From contig NZ_DAFZ01000057.1 of NCBI RefSeq assembly GCF_002498065.1, positions 1-13,850 of the forward strand: a stretch of 13,850 nucleotides of DNA, given 5' to 3'. Source of the DNA: Methanoculleus sp. UBA208 (lineage in GTDB: Archaea > Halobacteriota > Methanomicrobia > Methanomicrobiales > Methanoculleaceae). The position numbers and the translations under genes are program-made. The notes beneath the pieces were generated by a model. The model ran no database searches. It saw only the letters and a list, made by a program, of their open reading frames with translations, and had not been told where the DNA came from. Shown here piece by piece: positions 7,619 through 13,577 of the stretch. The stretch's first letter is position 1; the number at the start of each line of letters is the position of its first letter.

Positions 7619-9232
7619 TCAGGGGGCTCCGCCGGCCCCCATCACTTTTCGTTCGTCCTCGGTGAGGTGGGCGAGCACCTCCTCCGTCGGGCCCATCTGG
7701 ATGATCTTGCCTCCCCGCATGAGGGCCACGCGGTCGCAGATATCTCTCACAAAATCCATATCGTGCGAAACCACGATAAAGGTCTCGTCCATCTCTTCGC
7801 GGGCATGGAGGATCGAGTGCTTCACGTCGATCTTCGTGATGGGGTCCATCGTGCCGGTCGGTTCGTCGAGGACGACGAGCAGGGGCTCGCGGATGAGCAC
7901 CTGGGCCAGCGCCACGCGGTGCTTCTCGCCCTCGGAGAGCTGGCCCGGATAGCGGTCCAGGATCTCCTTGCTTTTCTCGGGCGTGAACCCGGCCATCCCG
8001 AGGGTGATGATCGCCTTCCTCATGGCGAGTTCCTTGGGGAACTCGAGGCCGATGGCGTCGGTGAGGTTGTCGAGCACCGTCCTGTGCGGGTAGAGATCGT
8101 ACTCCTGGTGGAGAAGTCCGATGTAGCCCTTTGCCCGGCCGCGGTTCTCGATCCCGGGTTTGGTCATATCGATCCAGTCGTCCCCGATCCTGATATTCAT
8201 CTCGCCGCTGGTGGGCTCGAGGATCCCGGATATGATCCGGGAGAGGGTTGTCTTCCCCGCACCGCTCTTGCCGATGATCCCGAAGATCTCCTTTTCGCCG
8301 ACATCGTACGAGACGCCGTTGACCGCCCTGACAACGCCCCGGTCGACCGAGAGGTAGCGCTTGATCACGTCCCGGGCGATCAGGATCTTCTCGCCGACTT
8401 CCCCGGCCTCGTGCTGTTCGATGTCGCTGTAGTCCTCCATGAACCGGTGGATGACTTCGTCCGGGGCCCCGATCCCCTTGACCTCACCGTTTTCGAGGAG
8501 GATGGCCCGGTCCACGACGTCCTCGATGACGTGTGAAAAGTGCGACGTGACCACCATTCCCATATCGTTTGCCTGCGCGCTCTCGATGAGCATCCGGTGA
8601 ACGAGCGTGGCGGTCTCCGGATCGAGCGTCCCGGTCGGCTCGTCCGCAAAGAGCATGAACGGGTTCTTCGCGAGCTGCCGGGCGAGCACCACCCGCTGCT
8701 TCTCGCCGCCGGAGAGGTCGCGGGCGATGTGCATCATCCGGTGGGAGAGCCTGACCTGGTCGATGAGGTCGGCGGCCTTGCTGACCGCCTTCTCGCTCGG
8801 GTAGCCGACGTCGTCGAGCGCCCGCAGGATGTTCTCGATCACCCGGTCGTCACCGTAGAGGGCGAACGTTCGCTGGAACATGATGGCGGTCCTTCGCATG
8901 ATCCGCCGTTTCATCGTCGCGTTCTCTTCCGCCCAGAGGTCGACGTCCATCGGTTTGAGTTCGCCGCCGCAGACAGGACACGGCTTCCCCGCCTCGCTCG
9001 GGACGCCGATATAGTCGCACGCATCGCAGGCAGTGACATGGTAGACGATCGCACCCCGCGTCGGGGGCTGGTCCACGCCCCGCATAAGATGCATAAGAAC
9101 GGTCTTACCGGCCCCGCTTCTCCCGATAATACCGACCGTCTCTCCCTCCGCCACCTCAAAATTTATGTCTTTGAGTGCAATGGTCCCATTGAACTCCATG
9201 CAGAGGCCCTTTACCGTAATGAGTGGGGTCAT
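7619..9232 (-). CDS. atwA: MCR activation component A2, twin ABC-domain ATPase
   Basis: 537 residues, full length for the component A2 family. Cytoplasmic ATPase that drives reductive activation of the Ni(I) F430 cofactor of methyl-CoM reductase; it has no membrane segments and is not a transporter. ABC domain 1: Walker A GRSGAGKT (37-44), Q120, signature LSGGEKQ (173-179), Walker B with D197-E198, switch H231. ABC domain 2: GKSGAGKTT (321-329), Q376, variant signature LSEGEKH (432-438), D456-E457, H490. Between Walker A and the Q-loop of domain 1 sits an inserted four-cysteine knuckle, C69-x2-C72 and C85-x2-C88, likely a zinc or Fe-S site. The start ATG has GAGGAG 6 bases upstream and a TATA-type box about 47 bases upstream, making it the operon's lead gene. 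Confidence 0.96.
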   Translation of the reverse strand: MTPLITVKGLCMEFNGTIALKDINFEVAEGETVGIIGRSGAGKTVLMHLMRGVDQPPTRGAIVYHVTACDACDYIGVPSEAGKPCPVCGGELKPMDVDLWAEENATMKRRIMRRTAIMFQRTFALYGDDRVIENILRALDDVGYPSEKAVSKAADLIDQVRLSHRMMHIARDLSGGEKQRVVLARQLAKNPFMLFADEPTGTLDPETATLVHRMLIESAQANDMGMVVTSHFSHVIEDVVDRAILLENGEVKGIGAPDEVIHRFMEDYSDIEQHEAGEVGEKILIARDVIKRYLSVDRGVVRAVNGVSYDVGEKEIFGIIGKSGAGKTTLSRIISGILEPTSGEMNIRIGDDWIDMTKPGIENRGRAKGYIGLLHQEYDLYPHRTVLDNLTDAIGLEFPKELAMRKAIITLGMAGFTPEKSKEILDRYPGQLSEGEKHRVALAQVLIREPLLVVLDEPTGTMDPITKIDVKHSILHAREEMDETFIVVSHDMDFVRDICDRVALMRGGKIIQMGPTEEVLAHLTEDERKVMGAGGAP

Positions 9233-9278
9233 CTTGAGCTCCTCGTTAAACTAATCTTCTCGTGGTATCATATTAGGG

Positions 9279-9286
9279 TTTATATT
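9279..9286 (-). promoter_or_regulatory. TATA-type promoter of the atwA-mmp operon
   Basis: On the minus strand this reads AATATAAA and overlaps the stop codon of the HAD gene. A transcription start about 25 bases downstream (near 9255) would give a short leader of about 22 bases carrying GAGGAG (9244-9239) before the atwA ATG at 9232. The low-GC stretch 9233-9290 stands out from the surrounding coding DNA. The box is seen; the start site is inferred. Confidence 0.6.
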
Positions 9287-10122
9287 GTTGCACTTTTCCC
9301 GGTCGCCGCAGTATCCGTGAGAAGTTCCGCCACGATACCAGGCACCTCGCTGACGTTGTGGATCACCCGGTCTGCAGTAGTATAGAGTATATCTGGTTTC
9401 CTATCGGACTGCTGTTCGGTGAGCACTGCGAGATCCGCCTTCCGAAAGGCGTTCAGGTCGTTGATGGCATCGCCTACCATAACAACTTTATCGTATTGTT
9501 CTTTGAGGTCCTCCACGATCCGTGCCTTCATCGAGGGGGTTGCGACACCGTAGACCCGTTCCCGGGGGATGCCGAGGTAGTCGCCCATCCGTTCGAGCTT
9601 TGCGACGCGGTCGCCGGATGCTATGTATGCGGGAACGCCCATCCGGTGCAGCTCGGTGATGGTCTCTTTCGCACCCTCAAACGGCCTCCCCCCGGTCGTC
9701 ACCGTGAACTCGATGCGGGAGAGGTCCATGTTCAGGATCACGCCGCTGTTCATTGTGACGATCGACTCTCTTTTGCAGCAACCCCAGACCTGCCGGATGC
9801 AGGCCTGCAGATCGCCGATCCGGGCATATCCATCGGCGTAGAGGAGATTCGCGACCTCTTCGGCGGGGATGACCCGCCGGGAACAGGCCACCCCGAACCC
9901 GATCGAGCGCTCCAGGAAGAACTCCGAGAGGAGCTGGTCCTCCGGCGCCTCCATGACGTCCCGGGAATGGAGGTGCAGAACGACGAGCACCCGCGCATCT
10001 GATCCGAAGGTGAGGGTCGTCGTCTCGACCTCGGTCAGCATCTCGTCGTGAAGGAGATCGCGTGCTACGCGGTAGGTCCGCAGAAGTGTGCCCGCACTAT
10101 CGAAAACAACGGCTACCGGCAT
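9280..10122 (-). CDS. Soluble HAD-family phosphohydrolase-like protein (P-type-ATPase-like core)
   Basis: 280 residues, cytoplasmic. HAD motifs in order: VVFDSAGTLL (nucleophile D8), YIASGD (Ser169, motif II), a lysine in PSMKARIVEDLK (K199 or K207, motif III), and VGDAINDLNAF (D218, D222, motif IV). The residue two after the nucleophile is alanine, not the Asp of common HAD phosphatases: DSAGT resembles the DKTGT of P-type ATPases and the DWAGT of phosphonatases, so the substrate may not be a simple phosphomonoester. Residues about 60-140 form an insert with C80, C108, C115 and C116, including the pair CC. It ends 47 bases before atwA, and the atwA promoter overlaps its stop codon, so it is probably a separate unit. 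No ribosome binding site precedes the ATG; an A/T box centred 25 bases upstream suggests a leaderless transcript. Substrate unknown. Confidence 0.82.
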   Translation of the reverse strand: MPVAVVFDSAGTLLRTYRVARDLLHDEMLTEVETTTLTFGSDARVLVVLHLHSRDVMEAPEDQLLSEFFLERSIGFGVACSRRVIPAEEVANLLYADGYARIGDLQACIRQVWGCCKRESIVTMNSGVILNMDLSRIEFTVTTGGRPFEGAKETITELHRMGVPAYIASGDRVAKLERMGDYLGIPRERVYGVATPSMKARIVEDLKEQYDKVVMVGDAINDLNAFRKADLAVLTEQQSDRKPDILYTTADRVIHNVSEVPGIVAELLTDTAATGKSATI

Positions 10123-10143
10123 GTGTTCTCACGTCAATAAGTC

Positions 10144-10150
10144 TATGTAT
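10144..10150. promoter_or_regulatory. A/T box shared by two divergent genes
   Basis: TATGTAT (ATACATA on the other strand) sits in the only A/T-rich part of the 49-base gap between the HAD gene and the isomerase gene. Its centre, 10147, is exactly 25 bases from both start codons, 10122 and 10172, which is TATA-box to start-site distance in archaea. Neither gene has a convincing ribosome binding site. The reading is a single or overlapping bidirectional promoter giving two leaderless mRNAs. The match to the methanogen TATA consensus is only moderate. Confidence 0.45.
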
Positions 10151-10171
10151 TGGTCGTCTGAATGATTGACT

Positions 10172-11101
10172 ATGTTACTGAGTGAGACAGCAGCAAGCAT
10201 AAAGAGTATGGAGATCCGGGGCGCCGGCAGGATCGCCCGGGCGGCGGTGGAAGCACTGGCCGACTACGCCCGTAATCTCGATGCCTCCGATCCCGGGGCC
10301 TTCAAGCAGGAGATGCAGAAGGCGGCCGATACCCTCACCGCGACCCGGCCGACCGCCGTCTCGCTCCCGAACGCGGTGCGCTGCGTGATGCGGGCTCTCG
10401 ACTCGTTCGAGTCCGTGGAGGCCGCACGGGACGCGGTTCTTGCCCGGGCGGCGGAGTTCGTCGACCACTCGGAGCACGCGGTCGAGCGGATAGCGGAGAT
10501 CGGGGCACGCCACATCTCGGACGGCGACGTCCTCCTGACCCACTGCAACTCCGAGGCGGCGCTCGGGTGCATCCTGGAGGCCCACCGGCAGGGTAAGGAT
10601 ATCGAGGTCTACGCGACGGAGGTGCGGCCCCGGGGCCAGGGGCTCATCACCATCAGGACCTTGAACGACGCCGGTATCCGGACGAACTACATCGTCGATT
10701 CGGCGGTCCGCTACTTCATCAACGACGTCGATCTGGTCGTCGTCGGCGCCGACGCGATCGCGGTGAACGGCGCGGTGGTGAACAAGATCGGGACCGCCCA
10801 GATTGCGCATGCTGCACACGAGGCACGGACGAACGTCATCGTTGCGGCGGAGACCTACAAGTTCGCGCCAAGAACGATCCTCGGCGAACTGATCGAGATC
10901 GAGGAGCGCGATCCCGACGAGGTGCTGCCCGGGGCGGTGGCGGAGGAACTCCCCTTCGTCCGGGTCAGGAACCCGGCCTTCGACGTGACGCCCGCGGAGT
11001 ACGTCGACCTGATCGTCACCGAACAGGGCGCGATCCCGCCGGGACTGGCGTTCACGGTGATAAGGGATTATCTCGGGTGGAGGATCGAGGAGTTGCGGTG
11101 A
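10172..11101 (+). CDS. Ribose-1,5-bisphosphate isomerase (archaeal AMP/RuBisCO pathway)
   Basis: 309 residues from the ATG at 10172; an in-frame TTG two codons earlier is possible but is not supported by a ribosome binding site, and family members begin at this level before the SMEIRGAGRIAR block (12-23). It converts ribose 1,5-bisphosphate to ribulose 1,5-bisphosphate, the step between AMP phosphorylase and form III RuBisCO in archaeal nucleotide salvage and carbon fixation. The catalytic pair is visible as C125 in LTHCNSEAALG and D194 in VVVGADAIAVNG; their separation of 69 residues equals that of Cys133 and Asp202 in the characterised Thermococcus enzyme. The rest matches the eIF2B-alpha/MTNA isomerase fold (ATEVRPRGQG, NKIGT, ETYKF). 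Related eIF2B-like proteins and methylthioribose-1-phosphate isomerase are the alternatives, made unlikely by the N-terminal block. It is a lone plus-strand gene, divergent from the HAD gene. Confidence 0.92.
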   Translation: MLLSETAASIKSMEIRGAGRIARAAVEALADYARNLDASDPGAFKQEMQKAADTLTATRPTAVSLPNAVRCVMRALDSFESVEAARDAVLARAAEFVDHSEHAVERIAEIGARHISDGDVLLTHCNSEAALGCILEAHRQGKDIEVYATEVRPRGQGLITIRTLNDAGIRTNYIVDSAVRYFINDVDLVVVGADAIAVNGAVVNKIGTAQIAHAAHEARTNVIVAAETYKFAPRTILGELIEIEERDPDEVLPGAVAEELPFVRVRNPAFDVTPAEYVDLIVTEQGAIPPGLAFTVIRDYLGWRIEELR

Positions 11102-11158
11102 TAGGACGTTCGGCGAGGAGACGCTCCAGGATCGAGCGGCCGCGTGAAGATATCAGGG

Positions 11159-11177
11159 CAGGGAGGATTATACCCTG
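11159..11177. terminator. Weak hairpin in a convergent gap, possible terminator
   Basis: CAGGG and CCCTG flank a 9-base A/T-containing loop between the convergent ends of the isomerase gene and the 142-residue gene. The stem is only 5 bp and has no T tract, so transcription termination here is a guess. The rest of 11102-11213 shows nothing else. Confidence 0.2.
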
Positions 11178-11213
11178 TTCCCACCGGGTCGTCACCTTCT
11201 GTCGCTGCCGGTC

Positions 11214-11642
11214 TTAACGAAAACTCATCGCGGAGATCCGAAACGCCCCCTCGCCCGCCTCCTCCGCGTCGAACGAGACGGACAGGGTCTTTGTACCGGC
11301 CCGATCCAGGGTGACGGATTCGCTGTACGGCCTGCCCGCTGCATCCCGGACGGTCAGCGTGAACGCGGCACGGGCGGGATCGAAGATGCCGCAGTTCCGG
11401 CTGGTGCAGGCCACCGTAAACGTGTTCCTGCCGAGCCCGGTCACGACATCCGTGCCGGAAGAGGCGACCGTCTCGTTGAGGTCCGAGTCGATCCAGGCCC
11501 GCCCCAGCGGATGGGTGCCGGGGGAGGCGTTCTCGCAAAAGACGATACGCCCGCTCGCGGTGTCTATGACGTGCACCTCTCCGTCCGGCCAGAACAGGGT
11601 AACCGCCATACAGGCCACCGCGATGAGAAGGACTGAAATCAC
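11214..11642 (-). CDS. Small membrane-anchored or exported protein of unknown function
   Basis: 142 residues, not recognised. The N-terminus (1-18, ISVLLIAVACMAVTLFW) is one hydrophobic segment, either a signal anchor or, with C11, conceivably a lipid attachment site. The remainder is beta-rich and hydrophilic like an archaeal surface or Ig-like domain: VHVIDTASGRIVF, then a repeat-like C-terminal half FTLTVRDAAGRPY and KTLSVSFDAEE. C36, C79 and C84 (CTSRNC) could form disulfides outside the cell. The start is a GTG with GGAG only one base away, too close to work well; it overlaps the stop of a 12-codon ORF (GTGA), so it may be translated by coupling. A frameshift joining the two frames would give a conventional N-terminus. 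The N-terminus has no positive charge, unusual for a signal anchor and another hint that the true start may differ. Confidence 0.6.
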   Translation of the reverse strand: MISVLLIAVACMAVTLFWPDGEVHVIDTASGRIVFCENASPGTHPLGRAWIDSDLNETVASSGTDVVTGLGRNTFTVACTSRNCGIFDPARAAFTLTVRDAAGRPYSESVTLDRAGTKTLSVSFDAEEAGEGAFRISAMSFR

Positions 11643-11677
11643 GCTCCTGCAAAATGCGTTCCCGGTTCAATCGTCAT
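11639..11677 (-). CDS. 12-codon upstream ORF (leader peptide or displaced N-terminus)
   Basis: ATG at 11677 encodes MTIEPGTHFAGA and then TGA, overlapping the GTG start of the 142-residue gene by GTGA. It is preceded by GGAGG (11688-11684) at an ideal 6-base spacing, the best ribosome binding site in this part of the window. Either this is a leader peptide coupling translation to the downstream gene, or a one-base shift has separated the real N-terminus from the rest of that gene. Confidence 0.4.
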   Translation of the reverse strand: MTIEPGTHFAGA

Positions 11678-11883
11678 AACAAGCCTCCGTGCGATCATGA
11701 GGACGGACAGGGGCGGTCCCTGCCCGTCGCCCCGGCCGCCGTCCACGTTTCGGACAGTTCGGTGTGAACGCGTTCCATCCCGCCGGCACGGAGATAACGC
11801 CGCAATCGGCGGCGCCACGGTGGATGAGCTGATGCCGAAGAGGCGTTTTGACCTCAGGGTTTCGAACAACCATTCATGCGCAT

Positions 11884-11940
11884 CCCGGAGAACACGGGCC
11901 CACAACCACTATTCCCGCCAGCAGCCCCATGTTCTCCGGG
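11884..11940. repeat. Perfect 11-bp inverted repeat, 35-base loop
   Basis: CCCGGAGAACA at 11884-11894 is exactly complementary to TGTTCTCCGGG at 11930-11940. Inside the loop, CGGG (11895-11898) can also pair with CCCG (11914-11917). There is no following T tract, so it is not a typical terminator. It could be an RNA hairpin in a leader, a protein-binding site or a repeat element; I saw no second copy in the window. Confidence 0.7.
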
Positions 11941-12033
11941 CACGCTGTGGGAGTCCGGGTACAGTCCCCACGCGAGCCGGACCCCCGCGGGATACCGCAT
12001 GAGGTATCACCGATCGAGACGTCGTCGTTATCG

Positions 12034-12039
12034 TTTATA
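12034..12039 (-). promoter_or_regulatory. Candidate TATA box for leftward transcription
   Basis: On the minus strand the context reads GAAAAGGTATAAACG: a purine-rich BRE-like stretch directly before TATAAA. A start about 25 bases on (near 12010) would yield an RNA running through the inverted repeat into the 12-codon ORF and the 142-residue gene. Inferred from sequence only. Confidence 0.35.
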
Positions 12040-12319
12040 CCTTTTCTAGGACAATCATCAGCTCGTTCGAGCAGTTGGCGGCTCCGGACCTGGAATAAGA
12101 TCAGTCCTGCAGGTGGAGGAGCCCATTACATCGATGCTAATCCCGAATACCGGTTGCATGCAGAGCGCGCGCATCTGCTCGTCACCACAGGAGCCAGGCA
12201 TTGTGATATCGTCCCCCAAGGTCAGGGAAGGTGCAAAAAGTTCCTTGTGAAGAGGATGTACCGACCACAATTTTCCGGGAGAACCAGACACTCCTTCGGT
12301 AGGCCAATTCATCGGCATA

Positions 12320-13150
12320 TCATACCGAGACCCGAGCAGGTTCGGAACTGTTGGTTTGATGTTTCATCAATACGCGAGAATAATCATCGGCGAGGGTATA
12401 CCGCACAGACCGTCCCGTCCTTTCCGATCTTACAATTCCCAGGTTTTCCAGATGCTTAACATGCGTATATATCGTGGCCTTGGAGAGGCCCGACTCCTTT
12501 GCGAGTTCTTCGATGCGTGCACCCTGATTCAGGTAGATCTGTGTCACGATCTTCCTCAGGCTGTCGTTCTCCATCGCGATGATAAGGGTCTCTTCTTCGG
12601 TCGAATACTGTGAGTCGCCAGTAAAATAATGAATTCTGCTCTTTTCCGGCACCGCCTTCAGAAGACCTTCGGATTCCATTCTCCTGATATGATAGTCAAG
12701 CGTCCCTCTCGCTATGGATGTCTTTCTCAACAACGCCCTGAAATGGAGCCCGGGGTTTTTCCTGATGAAATTAAATATTTCAAGTCTCCGCGGGCTCTCC
12801 AGGGCGTTTTCCCGGCGAATCCGCTTATACCCAAGGTATCCAACGGCCTTCAGGGGGAGAAGGGCCTCAATCGGGGCCGCTGTTAACTGGGGAAATACGC
12901 ACAGCAACAGGAAGAGCCAGAGCGGAATCGGGTCGATCTCCTGTACCGTCTCGCCCGCCGTGGGTGTTCCGGGCTCCATTCCAAGGTTCCGCGAGGGCCG
13001 GACTGTGTACTCAGTAGCATCGGCAACCGACACCAGCAGCACCAAAAGAAGGATCGAAAGGGTAAACAGCCGGAGAAATCCACCGGATCTAGTGCTGGTA
13101 GAGGTTAAGGGAATATGTTCTCTGGGATGACACTTTCTCGCCATATACAT
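12320..13150 (-). CDS. Membrane-anchored transcriptional regulator with two winged-helix domains
   Basis: 276 residues from the ATG at 13150 (a second ATG two codons later is equally possible). The order is: basic N-terminus; hydrophobic segment LFTLSILLLVLLVSVADA (29-45), a signal or first membrane helix; a short outside loop with EYTVRPS (47-53); a long hydrophobic stretch (about 76-108); then two winged helices. The first is at about 118-178 (RRLEIFNFIRKNPGLHFRALLRK, with GTLDYHIRRMESEGLL as recognition helix and wing lead-in), the second at about 194-262 (IEELAKESGLSKATIYTHVKHLENLGIV, then RSERTGRSVRYTLA). The architecture is that of archaeal membrane-bound ArsR/MarR-like one-component sensors. 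The start overlaps the preceding exported-protein gene by 62 bases, and no later start fits the hydrophobic segment, so the two form one unit. Ligand and targets are unknown. Confidence 0.8.
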   Translation of the reverse strand: MYMARKCHPREHIPLTSTSTRSGGFLRLFTLSILLLVLLVSVADATEYTVRPSRNLGMEPGTPTAGETVQEIDPIPLWLFLLLCVFPQLTAAPIEALLPLKAVGYLGYKRIRRENALESPRRLEIFNFIRKNPGLHFRALLRKTSIARGTLDYHIRRMESEGLLKAVPEKSRIHYFTGDSQYSTEEETLIIAMENDSLRKIVTQIYLNQGARIEELAKESGLSKATIYTHVKHLENLGIVRSERTGRSVRYTLADDYSRVLMKHQTNSSEPARVSV

Positions 13151-13541
13151 CGAACGTCCAGGTTCCCGGACTTACATAATTACTATCCGGATCAATGTCA
13201 ATATGAATTTTGCCATCTACAGCTCCGTCGGCATTGTCCCGGAACGTGCCGATCTTACTCCCCGAAGGGGCGTAGATAGTCAATCTCAGTGAGTCGGAGG
13301 CCGAGCCCCAGTCCAGGTACACCTCAAGGTACCTGACGCCGCTTCCAACGTAGAACTGGTGCCTGTTGGTCTCCCCCTGCCCGATACTGCTGGACAACCG
13401 CAGTGTCGTCACCGGGTCGTCCGACGTCGAAGGACGAATCGTGTACCCGACATCCTCCTTTCCCGACACCGGGGGCACGGCAAGGAAGGCAATTACCAGC
13501 AGCAGGGCAAAAACCATGCATTTTCTCTTTGCTGATGCCAT
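13089..13541 (-). CDS. Exported beta-sandwich protein, pre-peptidase C-terminal (PPC)-like
   Basis: 150 residues from the ATG at 13541; the frame is open further upstream to the window edge, but that part is not protein-like and the signal peptide defines this start. Residues 1-27 form a classic signal peptide: ASAKRKC basic region, hydrophobic core MVFALLLVIAFLAV, cleavage near VSG/KED. The mature part begins with GYTIRPS and continues as a beta-sandwich resembling PPC domains: GQGETNRHQFYVG (54-66), YLEVYLDWGSASDSLRLTIYAPSG (71-94) and GTWTFDVYGE (126-135) are typical strands. PPC domains occur on secreted archaeal and bacterial proteins as binding or accessory modules; there is no catalytic domain here. 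The gene overlaps the membrane regulator start, suggesting that the exported protein works with it. No ribosome binding site; probably leaderless. Confidence 0.75.
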   Translation of the reverse strand: MASAKRKCMVFALLLVIAFLAVPPVSGKEDVGYTIRPSTSDDPVTTLRLSSSIGQGETNRHQFYVGSGVRYLEVYLDWGSASDSLRLTIYAPSGSKIGTFRDNADGAVDGKIHIDIDPDSNYVSPGTWTFDVYGEKVSSQRTYSLNLYQH

Positions 13542-13562
13542 GAAGGAGGATTGTGATCCGCG

Positions 13563-13577
13563 TTTTATGAGTTTTAT
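13563..13577 (-). promoter_or_regulatory. Tandem A/T boxes, probable promoter of the exported-protein/regulator unit
   Basis: Two ATAAAA boxes on the minus strand (13577-13572 and 13568-13563). The nearer covers about -22 to -27 relative to the ATG at 13541, the distance expected for a leaderless archaeal transcript; upstream of the ATG the strand reads TCCTCC, the opposite of a ribosome binding site. Confidence 0.5.

Larger units (their letters stand above)
11643..12319. other. Gene-poor intergenic region with inverted repeats and a TATA-like box
   Basis: About 680 bases without a gene I trust. Besides the 12-codon ORF at its left end it holds, on the minus strand, a TATA-like box (12039-12034), a GGTGAT ribosome-binding-like site (12011-12006), and a 48-codon ORF at 12000-11854 whose product is glycine-rich and unlike any family I know. 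It also has an 11-bp inverted repeat (11884-11940) and a smaller hairpin GATACC/GGTATC (11991-12008). An 86-codon minus-strand frame (12318-12058) starts one base after the regulator's stop but lacks a ribosome binding site and looks non-coding. The simplest reading is a long, structured leader for the 142-residue gene. Confidence 0.4.

Noticed and set aside
7619..9232. AtwA as a membrane ABC transporter ATPase
   Set aside because: Two fused ABC domains with a cysteine knuckle, no permease nearby, and methanogenesis marker genes on the same operon all point to component A2 of MCR activation.
11068..11670. Minus-strand 200-codon frame over the 142-residue gene
   Set aside because: No hydrophobic or domain pattern, Arg/Gly-rich, overlaps the isomerase end; the 142-residue frame is the more protein-like choice.
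12058..12318. Minus-strand 86-codon frame starting one base after the regulator's stop
   Set aside because: The spacing is suggestive, but there is no ribosome binding site, no recognisable domain and an irregular composition; kept only as a remark in the intergenic entry.
11848..12459. Plus-strand 203-codon frame
   Set aside because: Biased to His/Arg/Pro/Ser, no ribosome binding site, and its right end lies antisense to the second winged helix of the regulator.
13543..13550. AAGGAGGA on the plus strand, a perfect-looking ribosome binding site
   Set aside because: No start codon with an open frame follows at a suitable distance; it is antisense to the region just before the exported-protein start.
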